A DNA stretch of 64,000 bases from Pseudoalteromonas sp. SMS1 (GCF_021530565.1 NZ_JAKGBI010000016.1:62001-126000), one strand, 5' to 3'; counted from the first letter of the stretch, positions 20,401 to 27,560 are shown. The notes: generated by a model not told the origin, from the letters alone. Made by a program: numbers and translations.

Positions 20401-22406
20401 CGTCTGGTGCGAATAAGGTGCTTTGGCAGGCCTGTAGTGCAGAAGATGTTTGCGCAAAAGCCGTGCAATCAGTCAATGTACGTCCCATGCTGAGTATCCC
20501 TTCTCCAAGCCAGCTTGTTGTTGAAGGGCAAACAACGACAGTACCTGTCGTGTTAAGCGGAGAGCATTTCGCATATCCGGTGGACATTGCTTTTACTGTG
20601 TCTGGTTCGGCAAGCGAAGAGGACTATGTCATTGCGTCAGGGCAATTGACACTTGAATCAGGCACGCGTGGCGAAATCACGGTTGAAACATTGCTAGATG
20701 AAGTGAATGATTCAGACGAAACGTTAGTGATTGAGCTAGACACCACCGGCTTAAATGCGGGTGCGGAACAACGCCATGAAATCACAATCGTTGAGTCTAA
20801 CGTGGCGCCAGTACTTATGCTAAGTATGAAGCAACAAGACGAAGTGCGTTCTATTATGGTGTCTGAGCATGGTCTTATTACGATCACTGCTGATGTGTTA
20901 GACCAAAATGGTGCAGATACCCACGTTATTGAATGGACTGCACAGGATGGGTTAACTAACGAAAGCAACGACTCAACGGTATTTAGCATCAACGCTGCAA
21001 CGCTTTCAGCTGGCGTTTATCAAGTTAGTGCAACGGCCACCGACAATGGCGGCTTATTTGATACGCAAGGTGTGGTATTTAAGGTTATTTCAACGCAACC
21101 TACTTTAGATGAAAACACAGACTCAGATGGTGATTTGCTTAACGATGCATTAGAAGGCTTTGGTGATGATGATGCCGATGGTATCCCTAATTACTTAGAC
21201 CCAATTGATGTGCAATGTAATGTATTGCCATCAAGTGGTAATGATTGGAATTCAGGCCTGATTGAAGTTGAAGCCGGTGTGTGTATGTCATTGGGTAGCC
21301 TAGGGCTTAGCAGTGATAAACATGCGGCGTCACTCAGTGCTTCTGATGCAGTGAATACTGGGTTAGTGACCGCTGATGAAGGTATTGACAATCGAGGGGG
21401 CATTTTTGACTTTGTCGTTAATACGCCAAAGGGCGTAGATAGCGTTAAAGTTGTATTGCCACAGCAAGCTGCGATACCTGCCAATGCACAATATCGTAAG
21501 TATTTACCAAACCAAGGTTGGGTTACATTCTCAGCGCAAAATGGCAATGCAATCTATTCTGCCATGGGTCAAGCTGGCTACTGTCCAAGTATCAATGATG
21601 CGAGTTGGCAGGAAGGCCTTATTGAAGGTGCTTGGTGTGTAAGACTGACACTCGTTGATGGCGGTGAATACGACGCAGATGGCGTTAAAAATGGCAAAAT
21701 TGTTGACCCAGGCGGTGTGGGTGTGACGCAAAGCGACAACAAAGCGCCGATTGCGATTGACGATACTTTAGAGGTTGTGCGCAACGAATCAGTGACACTT
21801 GACGTACTTGCTAACGATTCGGATGCCGATGGCGATGTGCTCTACGTGATCAATGCGGTTGCAGGACGTGGTTCTGTGAGCATCAATACTGACTCTACGC
21901 TAGCGTATCAAAGTGCCCAAGACTATGTCGGTGGTGATACGATGCAGTACACTATTAGTGATGGTAAAGGCGCGACAAGCACTGCGACTGTGCGAATTAA
22001 CGTAGTGGCAAAAGCACAAGTGCAAAACCAACCACCTGTCACTGTGGACGATATTGCAGATGTGTTTAACGACGCCTCAGTCACAGTAGAAGTTACGAGT
22101 AATGACTCGGATCCTGAAGGGGGTAGGTTGACAATTATCAGTGCAACGGCTGGATCAGGTGAAGTAACGTTTAACGATAGCGCGATTACCTTTAAGCCTG
22201 CTGCAAAAAGTGAAGGCAAAGTAGCCATTCATTATGTCGTGGTTGATGAGCAAAATGCACAAGCTACAGGTACATTGTATGTGACGGTGAAGGTACGTCC
22301 TGAAGATGTTCAAGGCGAAGCTGAAACACTTAAGTTCTCTAGTGGTTCGATGCCTTTATACATGTTACTACTGGTTATTCCTGCACTCTTACGTCGCAGA
22401 AAATAA
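14406..22406 (+). CDS. Giant secreted nuclease, endonuclease I plus ExeM/NucH-type EEP domain
   Basis: A 2666-residue exported DNase predicted to degrade extracellular DNA. The order is: signal peptide to about residue 33 (HATA); lamin-tail domain about 34-200; two putative Ig domains about 209-392; endonuclease I domain about 395-635 with NREHSW (His476) and TDIHHLRPTD; two more Ig domains to about 822; a second lamin-tail domain about 825-1000; an OB-like ExeM region about 1010-1260; and an endonuclease/exonuclease/phosphatase domain about 1272-1577 (ASFNVLNYF, MEIENNGYG, LGDFNAY, SDHDPV). Then come four VCBS/cadherin-like repeats, a Calx-beta-like segment, a thrombospondin-3-like calcium motif near 2239, two more repeats, and a C-terminal GS, hydrophobic segment, RRRK tail like GlyGly-CTERM. 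Known relatives help digest eDNA and biofilm. Confidence 0.88.
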   Translation: MNSNNKHRTKLRYLRRCIAMGLCSSIVAGHATANVIFTEYVEGSSNNKALEITNFGNSSIDLSTVSIALTANGKKLDEVTPLTLSGTLAAGGSYVLYNGGASDELKALGDVASTATYFNGDDALTLLVNGVIVDSIGQVGTDPGSSWGSGDTSTKDKTLRRKIGIENGDTVIDDAFDPANEWVGFAKNTFDGLGCSGVAACGGSGNIPSEISGSPKTIVNATDSYAFTPSVTNLDNDTLVFAIENKPSWASFDTATGMLAGTPVATDIGKYDNIVITVNDGTVTNALNGFSITVRAAGTNDAPVISGTPNTSVQATRNYIFTPIANDVENDDLVFSITNKPNWTTFDTATGKLSGAPTESDVGNNDNIVISVSDGVNAPVSLPAFSITVTDKPGSNYDYNTYYASAIGKVGSELENALSQIARQGQQRMTYSQVWDALKYTDEDPNNPSNVLLFYTGRSQDKNTNGGGTTDWNREHSWPKSHGFPSEGQYGYTDIHHLRPTDVKVNSTRSSKDYDDGGNPVDNAPGNFTDSDSFEPRDAVKGDTARMMFYMAVRYDGTDGGMPDLELVNNISASSSPTLGVLCNLMDWHREDTIDQLELDRHQRIVEQQGNRNPFVDNPEFAEILFGDTCPKLGDVAPVIGGQPELVVGAGRAYSFTPTASDQNKDDLTFSVVNKPSWATFDTQTGRLSGIPAVADIAVYENIQISVTDGTSTVSLPSFNIEVVDPSTIKNPPTITGTPSTSAVVDIAYSFKPQANDVDNDSLTFSITNKPTWASFNTQNGELSGTPSKSDIGITSNIVIGVTDGNTEVVNLPEFSIQVSEKVEASKVIFTEYIEGSSSNKAVEITNFTGATLDLSRVTITLADNGKPLTTDGLRTQTLSGELKHGETHVIANSSANDEIKSRQDSTSTITYFNGDDALVLTVDGQIADVFGQVGTDPGSAWGSGDTSTKDKTLRRKEGITSGDTILDDAFDPSVEWEGFEKNTADGLGCSGVAACGSDGGTTPPQVEIGVCNDPATRISVIQGNGQSSPLVEQSVVIEGVVVASFQDAGQHGGFFVQEEDQHADRDNTTSEGIFVADTNTKVKVGEQVRVLGKVAEKYDLTQINTVAGTLSCATDVLTQVTPTEVNLPFAKDFDQESLEGMWVSMPQKLHVTLSHNFTKYGEIYLSQGMRMQPTNKYPKDDPRRAELAELNVRNVLLVDDNSTQSNPEDISYYPGFSAEMPLRSGDQVSNMSGVIHYTYGNYKLIPTSLPKFEKSNPRRTKPPVRQSEQHIRVASFNVLNYFVDFNGRGANNEKEFNRQRSKVIRAILASDADVVGLMEIENNGYGDSSAIKNLIDGLNALDDVHDWAFINPQLEQVGTDAVTVGIIYRANRVLPVGAAQVITDAPFDEATRAHRPPMLQSFKPINGGKEVRMVVNHFRSKGGSCGADMDDAVEGACNGQRLLAAKTVIAELTKANQNADAPVYAILGDFNAYAYEAPMLEFYNAGFANVSLEKAVGDNYSYYYSGVAGSLDHMLTASSSMGSVVQTMHWHINADEAAGLDYNTEGKSEAQQAKWFSDSPYRSSDHDPVIADFDLEAIVIPDNKAPVANDDQADAVQGEAVVIDVLANDTDADANSLSITAAALVSGEGEVSFTDSQVRFTPNSDFVGVATISYTIADGNGGTANANIVVNVAAKNLAPIAIDDSANVLEDQSVTIPVLSNDTDENVASLKVTSATLTAGRGQVTYSDSAVTYTPAENYNGASLITYVISDEQGLTDTALVSVLVAPQNDAPTVVNDSVSVSAKVTAEIDVLANDSDIDGDSLQITSASADVGNVVTDGNTLLYKAPAVNSGHATINYEISDGNATSQGTVSVQISTANLAPVAKDDFVQLDVNQSSATIAVLDNDSDPDGDKLSLVAVSTDAGNAVIDENQIVFSTNDTFNGVAQVRYAISDGFGGRAEAVLEVRQEQPSAPVITVPADLTVNATGQLTKVDLGVATAVDSSGEPVAVELVGSNFLPSGANKVLWQACSAEDVCAKAVQSVNVRPMLSIPSPSQLVVEGQTTTVPVVLSGEHFAYPVDIAFTVSGSASEEDYVIASGQLTLESGTRGEITVETLLDEVNDSDETLVIELDTTGLNAGAEQRHEITIVESNVAPVLMLSMKQQDEVRSIMVSEHGLITITADVLDQNGADTHVIEWTAQDGLTNESNDSTVFSINAATLSAGVYQVSATATDNGGLFDTQGVVFKVISTQPTLDENTDSDGDLLNDALEGFGDDDADGIPNYLDPIDVQCNVLPSSGNDWNSGLIEVEAGVCMSLGSLGLSSDKHAASLSASDAVNTGLVTADEGIDNRGGIFDFVVNTPKGVDSVKVVLPQQAAIPANAQYRKYLPNQGWVTFSAQNGNAIYSAMGQAGYCPSINDASWQEGLIEGAWCVRLTLVDGGEYDADGVKNGKIVDPGGVGVTQSDNKAPIAIDDTLEVVRNESVTLDVLANDSDADGDVLYVINAVAGRGSVSINTDSTLAYQSAQDYVGGDTMQYTISDGKGATSTATVRINVVAKAQVQNQPPVTVDDIADVFNDASVTVEVTSNDSDPEGGRLTIISATAGSGEVTFNDSAITFKPAAKSEGKVAIHYVVVDEQNAQATGTLYVTVKVRPEDVQGEAETLKFSSGSMPLYMLLLVIPALLRRRK

Positions 22407-22421
22407 CCATTCGGTAAAATC

Positions 22422-22457
22422 AAAAACCCCTGTCGCCTTAGGCGACAGGGGTTTTTT
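22422..22457. terminator. Strong bidirectional rho-independent terminator
   Basis: CCCCTGTCGCC (22427-22437) and GGCGACAGGGG (22441-22451) form an 11-bp perfect stem with a TTA loop. A5 and T6 flank it, so it can end both the nuclease transcript and the convergent azl operon. Confidence 0.92.
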
Positions 22458-22458
22458 G

Positions 22459-22758
22459 TTAGAGTAAGGCGAAGAAAACGGCCAAGCTACCAAACACTGT
22501 TACGTATAGATTTTTGAACCTTAAAGCCAGCAAAATAGCAACCACCGCCCCTAGAATATATGGGTTACCCACGTCGCTGACCAATTCCCCGTTAGGCATA
22601 AACACGATAGGCACCCATATAGCCGTTAATACGCAGGGGGCACTGAAGCTTAAAAAGCGCAAAAACTTGGGACCTACGGTAAAAGGTAAGTGCTTTATCA
22701 AAAATAAATACCGTGTTGCAAACGTCACACAAGCTAGTGCAAAAATCGTGGTAATCAT
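22459..22758 (-). CDS. azlD: Branched-chain amino-acid exporter small subunit AzlD
   Basis: A 99-residue membrane protein with about four hydrophobic helices. It starts MITTIFALACVTFATRYLFL and carries the LRFLSFSAPCVLTAIWVP stretch typical of AzlD/YgaH. With AzlC it forms a two-component exporter of branched-chain amino acids (YgaZH in E. coli exports valine). Its ATG overlaps the azlC stop by four bases, which implies coupled synthesis at a fixed ratio. The terminator follows at once. Confidence 0.88.
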   Translation of the reverse strand: MITTIFALACVTFATRYLFLIKHLPFTVGPKFLRFLSFSAPCVLTAIWVPIVFMPNGELVSDVGNPYILGAVVAILLALRFKNLYVTVFGSLAVFFALL

Positions 22759-23438
22759 GGTGTGTCCTCTCTCGTGTGTAGAATATACCCCGTGGTCATG
22801 CCAAGCAGTGCCGCTGCGACTAATCCAAATTCAAAACCGATTGTTTTGAAATACAGCATGCTCAGGGCAGAGACAATACAAGCCATTAGCGTGGATACAT
22901 TGGCAATACCAGGTACGACGAGGGCGATAAAAATAGCGGCAATCGCAAAGTCTAACCCGAAATTTGTCAAATCGGGCAAAAACTGACCGGCGAAAATACC
23001 GAGTAAGGTCCAAACATTCCATGCAAAATAAAAACTGGCTCCTGCAACCAATGCGTATACCAAGCGCAATTTACCTTGATAGGCACGGTGGTGATGTGAA
23101 AAAGCAAACAGCTCATCAGTTAAAAAAAAGGCAATCGATCCACGCCATTTCAGTGGTTTGTCGATCATTTTATTGCGAATTGTTAAGCCGTATAGCAAAT
23201 GACGGGCGCTGATGATAAAGGTTGTAATAAGCAATGTGATAAAGGGGGCATCTTTAGCCATCAATTCTATGGCGACAAGCTGTGCTGAGCCGGCAAAAAC
23301 GAGCAGAGACATTAACTGCGCTTCCAACACAGAGAAACCATTTTGAATGGCGAGTGAACCACACAAAATGCCCCATGGCAACACTGCTAGATTGAGGGGC
23401 AGCATGTCCAGAAGCCCTTTTTTGATTGCAATTTTCAT
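22755..23438 (-). CDS. azlC: Branched-chain amino-acid exporter large subunit AzlC
   Basis: A polytopic inner-membrane permease of about 227 residues starting MKIAIKKGLLDMLPLN. It shows the AzlC signature LVFAGSAQLVA, then SARHLLYGL and FFLTDELFA. Longer upstream reading is possible but would overlap the regulator gene. The chosen ATG lies four bases after the AraC-type stop, consistent with an araC-azlC-azlD operon. The function as branched-chain amino-acid efflux is from the family. Confidence 0.88.
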   Translation of the reverse strand: MKIAIKKGLLDMLPLNLAVLPWGILCGSLAIQNGFSVLEAQLMSLLVFAGSAQLVAIELMAKDAPFITLLITTFIISARHLLYGLTIRNKMIDKPLKWRGSIAFFLTDELFAFSHHHRAYQGKLRLVYALVAGASFYFAWNVWTLLGIFAGQFLPDLTNFGLDFAIAAIFIALVVPGIANVSTLMACIVSALSMLYFKTIGFEFGLVAAALLGMTTGYILHTREDTP

Positions 23439-23442
23439 GGTG

Positions 23443-24243
23443 TTAGCAAGCCTGTTTGTATTGATTGGGGGTGATCCCCATATTCTTTTTGAAGTGTCGA
23501 CTAAAGTGGCTGTGATCATAGAAACCGACGGAATTTGCCACGTGTGAAATAGTGTCACCACGGCGCAGTAAGGTTTTTGCATGGTTTAAACGATGCTGAA
23601 TTTGAAATGCATGGGGCGTTAGCCCTGTTTGCGCTTTAAAAGCGCGAACGAAGTGAAAATGGCTCATATGGATCAGTGATGCAAGTTCGTTTAGGGTGAC
23701 TTCATCAAATAAGTGGTCAAGCAAATAGGTTTTTGCTAGTTCGATGCGACATTTCATCGATGTTTGATCATTTGAGCGCACTCGCTCGCCCGTTTTTGCA
23801 CAGAGGTTTGATAAAAACTCGACTAGTTGAGTTTGCTTTTCTAATTGGCCAGCCGGTGATTCCAATGTATTAAACAAGCGGTGTAATTGTGACGCCAATA
23901 TTTGGTCATATACTACAGCATCCGAAAAATAGGGGGCACGATTTGTGGTATTGTCCATCAAACGATTGAAAAGTTCGGGTGTGGGGTACATTGAACGGTA
24001 CGAGGAGATACCCTCGCAGGCTTTTCTACAATCATGAACTTGTTCGGCATTAATCAATATTAAACTGTTTTTCCCTGCCAAATGCTGAGCGCCAGAGCGG
24101 AAAAAACGTTGTGCGCCACAATCGACCAGTGCCAACGTATAACCGCTGTGGTTATGGCGGCCAAAATCGGTTTTTTTATCAATATTATGAAGTACTTCCA
24201 AACCACCTAAATCGTGATGAAAGCTGAATTTTGAGTGCTGCAT
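23443..24243 (-). CDS. AraC-family regulator of the azlCD operon
   Basis: A 266-residue AraC-type regulator. The N-terminal cupin-like sensor has HHDLGGLEVLH and HNHSGYTLALVD. The C-terminal double helix-turn-helix spans about residues 165-262, with LNELASLIHMSHFHFVRAFK and the family motif VANSVGFYDHSHFSRHFKK. It is co-transcribed ahead of azlC, so it likely activates exporter synthesis when branched-chain or related amino acids accumulate. This arrangement is common for AzlCD loci. Confidence 0.88.
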   Translation of the reverse strand: MQHSKFSFHHDLGGLEVLHNIDKKTDFGRHNHSGYTLALVDCGAQRFFRSGAQHLAGKNSLILINAEQVHDCRKACEGISSYRSMYPTPELFNRLMDNTTNRAPYFSDAVVYDQILASQLHRLFNTLESPAGQLEKQTQLVEFLSNLCAKTGERVRSNDQTSMKCRIELAKTYLLDHLFDEVTLNELASLIHMSHFHFVRAFKAQTGLTPHAFQIQHRLNHAKTLLRRGDTISHVANSVGFYDHSHFSRHFKKNMGITPNQYKQAC

Positions 24244-24362
24244 AGACTTCCCCCTTACTTAAATCAGCTTAACGCAACTCAGTAATAAGTGCTTGTACAA
24301 AATTGCGGGGTTGGTTTGTTCTACGCGATGACAATATCGGGTGTTTTTAATACCGTCGTACA

Positions 24363-24623
24363 TCATGTAAAGGTATTATGCTTGGCCTTTGCATTTATTA
24401 AGCCGTTAAATCTACGGCATCTGTCACTGAACGCTTGAGCTTGCGTGTTTGTAGTCACGTTTTGTTGATTCGCTAGATGACTTAAAAACAGCTCGATTGC
24501 CTCTTCACCAAGTACGTTAGGGTGCGCCCAGTCTAGGTAACATGAAAAGAGCGTTTGACATACCTTTGTGTATATATGGGCTTGGATGATAGATAAAAAT
24601 GCTGATTGCATAGTAAATTTCAC
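24363..24623 (-). pseudogene. intI: Integron integrase (IntI) remnant
   Basis: The 86-residue frame matches the N-terminal SAM-like core-binding domain of integron tyrosine recombinases from memory: MQSAFLSI, then YTK, YLDW, HPNVLGEEAIELFLSHLA, and NVTTNTQAQA. Compared with Vibrio-type IntI, about a dozen residues are missing between YLDW and HPN. Similarity stops after TQAQAF, where a short unrelated tail ends the frame. The catalytic R, H and Y boxes are absent. The orientation fits a classical integron: the start faces the cassette array. The fragment cannot recombine DNA. Confidence 0.72.
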
Positions 24624-24762
24624 TTGGATTTATATATAGTTTATGCAGTTTGTTAACTATCACTGTGATGCGATATTTGACGTACTTTTATCAATTCTAA
24701 TTTGGTGACATCTATTCAAGTTATTGTTATGGTTGGCCGAAGTAAAACCTATACATGGATAG

Positions 24763-24803
24763 TCGTTGTTATGCGGCTTTTGTCGTAGAATAAAATGTTA
24801 GTC
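24763..24803 (+). other. Probable integron attachment site (attI) junction
   Basis: Between the integrase remnant and the first cassette gene lie two core-like sequences, GTTATGC (24768-24774) and GTTAGTC (24797-24803). The second is three bases before the first cassette ATG and is the better attI/cassette junction. The limits of attI are uncertain. Confidence 0.4.
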
Positions 24804-24805
24804 AT

Positions 24806-25309
24806 ATGAATAAAGTTATATTTTTAGCCTTCGCATTTTTTAGTTTTGGATCAGAGGCTTGTAGAATAAAGTATCTCGATTTTCCGGCAGCTAAAAAACA
24901 AGCATCGGAGAATTACACACTGCATAAAAACATCATTATAAAGAAATTTGATGATGCAGATCTTGTTTTTAGTGCACTCGTTGCCGAGCAAGCATTAGAA
25001 GATGAGGTTACAAGTAAAGGAAGATACTATGTTTATAAATATGCGTTTAATAATATAAAGCTTTTTAAGGGCTCTCGTGTTCCAAAGGAGCTCATAGTTA
25101 AAGAATTTGAGCATGAACCTATCGAAATTAGCTGTGGCGTTACAAAAAGTGAGTTAAACGAAACTTACCTCTCCGATGATCGCTATTATCTTATCTATAT
25201 GAAAAACGGGAAGGTAATTAGGGCTACCCACGTAAGTAATTTTGTAGATCGAGTTTCTTCAGTCGAGGAACTCAATATGGCTAACAAGGGCTTAAAGTCG
25301 GATTCGTAA
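24806..25309 (+). CDS. Cassette 1: exported NTR/TIMP-like protein
   Basis: A 167-residue protein with signal peptide MNKVIFLAFAFFSFGSEA followed directly by a cysteine (ACRIKY). The pattern resembles netrin/TIMP-type (NTR) domains: an N-terminal Cys, then a DADLVFSALVAEQ strand, LFKG, a second conserved Cys (EISCGV) and YYLIYMKNGK. The gene begins three bases after a GTTAGTC core with no Shine-Dalgarno, typical of a first cassette. Its stop is the TAA that opens attC 1. Function is unknown; NTR-like folds often bind or inhibit other proteins. Confidence 0.65.
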   Translation: MNKVIFLAFAFFSFGSEACRIKYLDFPAAKKQASENYTLHKNIIIKKFDDADLVFSALVAEQALEDEVTSKGRYYVYKYAFNNIKLFKGSRVPKELIVKEFEHEPIEISCGVTKSELNETYLSDDRYYLIYMKNGKVIRATHVSNFVDRVSSVEELNMANKGLKSDS

Positions 25310-25357
25310 CAATTTGCTTGGTTTTGCGTCGTTTCACATTTTAGCAAACTGTTATTC
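25305..25357 (+). repeat. attC-like site 1
   Basis: TAACAATTTGC (25307-25317) and GCAAACTGTTA (25344-25354) are near-perfect inverted arms (10 of 11), starting on the stop codon of cassette 1 and ending in GTTATTC. The site is short, and the core departs from GTTRRRY. Confidence 0.55.
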
Positions 25358-25366
25358 ACCGCTTAA

Positions 25367-25704
25367 GATTACTTAGAGATACGCATCTTTCTAGCATTAC
25401 TCACTTTGATTTCATTCTCGTTAGTTTCAATACCTTTTGTTGAGCTAAAAGGCTTGGAATTAGCTATTTTCATTTTAATTGGGCTTTTTTAATCAGCATT
25501 GACTACATAAAGAGTGAAAAGTTAGTTTATATTGAGCACATTTTAGTTCGAGAGTTAGCATTAAAGCATTCATTTGGGGTGTCTGAAGGGTTGCTAGATA
25601 TACAAGGTGGCGCTTTAATCAATGCTTGTGAAATAACAGATAAAAATGGCGATTATTATTTCGCTAATAAAACCAGAATAACCATTTTGGTTGGGAACCT
25701 ATAA
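25367..25704 (+). pseudogene. Cassette 2: frameshifted small membrane-protein gene
   Basis: One frame (25367-25492) encodes a hydrophobic stretch (RIFLALLTLISFSLVSIPF, then LELAIFILIGLF) and stops inside a T6 run at 25485-25490. The -1 frame continues with ISIDYIKSEKLVYIEHIL and on to GGALINACEI and TRITILVGNL, stopping at 25702-25704. Joined, they make about 110 residues with two N-terminal helices and a soluble tail. No ATG is seen at the start. The break is best read as a one-base change in the T run. The phase does not fit a classical slippery heptamer. Confidence 0.6.
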
Positions 25705-25783
25705 TTTAGAAAAGAGCTAGGTATGGCTTTGGGAACGTCTAATGAGGTGTTTAAGCGGAACTAAAACAGTAGATTAGGCTTTA

Positions 25784-25840
25784 CACCGCTAACACATTAT
25801 AAACCACGATTTGAGTCTGCTTAACGCGGCATTATGTGAC
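25784..25840 (+). repeat. attC-like site 2 (degenerate)
   Basis: CTAACACATTAT near the left end and GCATTATGTGAC at the right are roughly inverted. The right end resembles the GCGTTATGTG core seen at 27538. It lies just before the next cassette ATG. Confidence 0.35.
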
Positions 25841-25849
25841 TTTACATTT

Positions 25850-26083
25850 ATGAATAACAAAGAAAGAAAAGAACATATTATTAAAGTAATAGAATCTCAA
25901 AATTTTGATAGCATCCATAAAGCTCTTCAAGAACTTGGAAGTGATATTGGAGGCTTAGAAGCTGTTCCATTTAGCTTAAGAAACGAAGTAATAAGAATAT
26001 GTGAAGACTTGGCTGATGGCTGTATAAACTCTCAACAATATTTAGTAAGGCTAAAAGCATTTGTTAGTTCAGTTCCAGACTGA
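25850..26083 (+). CDS. Cassette 3: small soluble protein of unknown function
   Basis: A 77-residue protein, MNNKERKEHIIKVIE onward, all helical and acidic, with no signal peptide. I chose the ATG at 25850 rather than a TTG at 25811, because the latter would start inside attC 2. The size and fold type are common for cassette genes and for small immunity- or antitoxin-like proteins. I recognise no family. Confidence 0.6.
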   Translation: MNNKERKEHIIKVIESQNFDSIHKALQELGSDIGGLEAVPFSLRNEVIRICEDLADGCINSQQYLVRLKAFVSSVPD

Positions 26084-26098
26084 ACAGTATGAGCCATC

Positions 26099-26202
26099 AC
26101 GTAACAAATGCCTTAACCAAACAAAGGACGCAAAACAGCAGGCTTGCGCTCCTTCATCGCCAATTTTAGCCTGCTTTTTCGCGCGGTTCGCAAGCGTTAG
26201 GT
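26099..26202 (+). repeat. attC site 3
   Basis: A clear attC: it starts near GTAACAAATGCC and carries internal arms AGCAGGCT (26137-26144) and AGCCTGCT (26168-26175). It ends with a perfect GTTRRRY core, GTTAGGT (26196-26202). The length of about 104 bases is in the normal attC range. Confidence 0.8.
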
Positions 26203-26206
26203 AGTT

Positions 26207-26569
26207 ATGAAATTTCTACACAAATTTGCTTGTTTTGATTGTCGTATTGCTTTTAAACGGCGAGCAACGGAACAGTCAGATACAGGCAGTGCATGGCAAG
26301 CAGATTCAGAGTTAGTGCATAAATGTCCAAATTGTGGTCATAAAATGGCTTTCCTAGGTCGTAACTTTCGAGTCCCTAAACAATCAGACAAGCAAAAATG
26401 GTATGCAGCTAAACTGTTGTGGGAAGCAGGGTTTAGATATTGCGGAAGTGGGAGTCATGAAGATCCAGTACTGCCAGAAAGTAAGGTGGCAGCCATAGCG
26501 TTTGTTAAAGCCAATTTGAAGCACTCCCAGAAAATAGCTGAAACAAACCATTGGGAAACGTATACCTAA
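26207..26569 (+). CDS. Cassette 4: zinc-ribbon-like protein
   Basis: A 120-residue soluble protein starting five bases after the attC 3 core. Two Cys pairs, FACFDCRIAF (residues 8-11) and HKCPNCGHKM (about 44-47), form a probable zinc ribbon. The C-terminal half is helical (KQKWYAAKLLWEAGFRYCGSG). It could bind nucleic acid or protein; no catalytic motif is seen. The stop TAA is shared with the next attC site. Confidence 0.7.
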   Translation: MKFLHKFACFDCRIAFKRRATEQSDTGSAWQADSELVHKCPNCGHKMAFLGRNFRVPKQSDKQKWYAAKLLWEAGFRYCGSGSHEDPVLPESKVAAIAFVKANLKHSQKIAETNHWETYT

Positions 26570-26645
26570 CAAACGCATTAACGCATTTTTAGCTCGTTAT
26601 ACGAGGTATTATACCCCTCAATATTTAAAGCATATCGCGTTATTA
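26565..26645 (+). repeat. attC-like site 4
   Basis: CCTAACAAACGC overlaps the cassette 4 stop. The right end is CGCGTTATTA (core 26639-26645). A second possible core GTTATAC lies at 26596-26602, so the true right limit is uncertain. Confidence 0.5.
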
Positions 26646-26677
26646 CTATCATGCATCAACAAGAATAAGGAGTCTGT

Positions 26678-26926
26678 ATGCTTTCTAAAATTGAGGCGTT
26701 TGTTTTGGGTGGTAATACTGCGCATGATCTAGTTGCTCTAAGTAAAGAGGTTGGTTATTTGGTAATGACAATTTCGCCAGCTTTCTATCACCGCACATTG
26801 AAGGTATTCAGATTTGATCAAGTTTTGGTAACGTATGAGCAAGATTTAACGGATGAAGGAGCAGTGATCGAGTACCCTTTACCAATAATAGGCTTCGATT
26901 CAAAGAAGTTACCAAGTGGATTGTAG
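26678..26926 (+). CDS. Cassette 5: small protein of unknown function
   Basis: An 82-residue soluble protein (MLSKIEAFVLGGNTAHDLVA...) with a good AAGGAG ribosome site. It has alternating helix and strand, no signal peptide, and no recognised family. The orientation and spacing agree with a cassette between attC 4 and attC 5. Confidence 0.6.
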   Translation: MLSKIEAFVLGGNTAHDLVALSKEVGYLVMTISPAFYHRTLKVFRFDQVLVTYEQDLTDEGAVIEYPLPIIGFDSKKLPSGL

Positions 26927-26985
26927 CACTTTTGCCTTAATGCCGCGGATATTGAGTGGTGTTTTCAATCTGAGTGGCCAGAACA

Positions 26986-27095
26986 TGCATAGCAAACGAC
27001 TCAAACCGGGTTCCTCTACGTTGTTCGTTTAGCGCTTTAATGCTACGCTCACACAAAAAATTAACTCAGTTTGGTGGCTTAGCTATGCGTTAGAT
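26986..27095 (+). repeat. attC site 5
   Basis: It runs from GCATAGCAAACG to CTATGCGTTAGATACC, with inverted outer ends (GCATAGC and GCTATGC) and a perfect GTTRRRY core, GTTAGAT (27089-27095). The length is about 110 bases. Confidence 0.8.
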
Positions 27096-27109
27096 ACCAG
27101 CTCTACAGC

Positions 27110-27452
27110 ATGAAATTTTACGCCCTTCATGCGGTTAATGGATGGTGGAAAACTAATTTAATCTCTATGTTTCAAAGGCCAGTTACGCAGCATTTAGTCC
27201 ATTAGTGAAAGTGGGGGTCATGAATTTCATTTCTGGCAACGGCGAATTCGATGACGAAAAAGGAGGTTCTGTCGTCATCTTTTTTGATTTGCTAAAAGAG
27301 ATCAGCTACCAAGTGTAGAGTTTGAGCGTCCATTTTGCTGGTTGGATAACACATCTCATTGATTTTCATCGGGTTCACTTTTTCTGCCAATGGATGAACA
27401 AAAAATAAAGCTAGCTTCCGATTTCATTAAAGCGAGTGAAATGTACGTATAG
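27110..27452 (+). pseudogene. Cassette 6: multiply broken gene
   Basis: No single frame spans this cassette, but coding-like pieces tile it in three frames. They are MKFYALHAVNGWWKTNLI from 27110, then SKASYAAFSPLVKVGVM and GGSVVIFFDLLKEISYQV. After these come SVEFERPFCWLDNTSH, a stop, and GSLFLPMDEQKIKLASDF to a TAG at 27450-27452. At least two frameshifts and one stop are needed to join them. This is a decayed soluble-protein gene of about 110 residues. Confidence 0.55.
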
Positions 27453-27545
27453 TAATGCAATTAAAAGGGCAAGAAACAGTTGGTTTTTGATCCTTTGTCA
27501 CCTATTTTAGACAACTATTTTTAGCCTCTCAACGAGGCGTTATGT
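27450..27545 (+). repeat. attC-like site 6
   Basis: It starts around the stop of the broken gene and contains ACAGTTGG and GACAACT as partial inner arms. It ends with GAGGCGTTATGT (core 27539-27545), 15 bases before the next gene. The length is about 96 bases. Confidence 0.55.
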
Positions 27546-27560
27546 GTTTGAGGAATATCA

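Noticed and set aside
14816..22228. Many minus-strand open frames inside the giant nuclease gene
   Set aside because: They are antisense shadows of a repetitive, GC-shifted coding sequence. Their proteins lack motifs, and the plus-strand frame is continuous with clear domains.
25485..25491. T TTT TTA heptamer as a programmed -1 frameshift site
   Set aside because: The frame-one codon boundaries (CTT TTT TAA) do not match the X XXY YYZ phase, and no start codon is seen. A simple base change in the T run is likelier.
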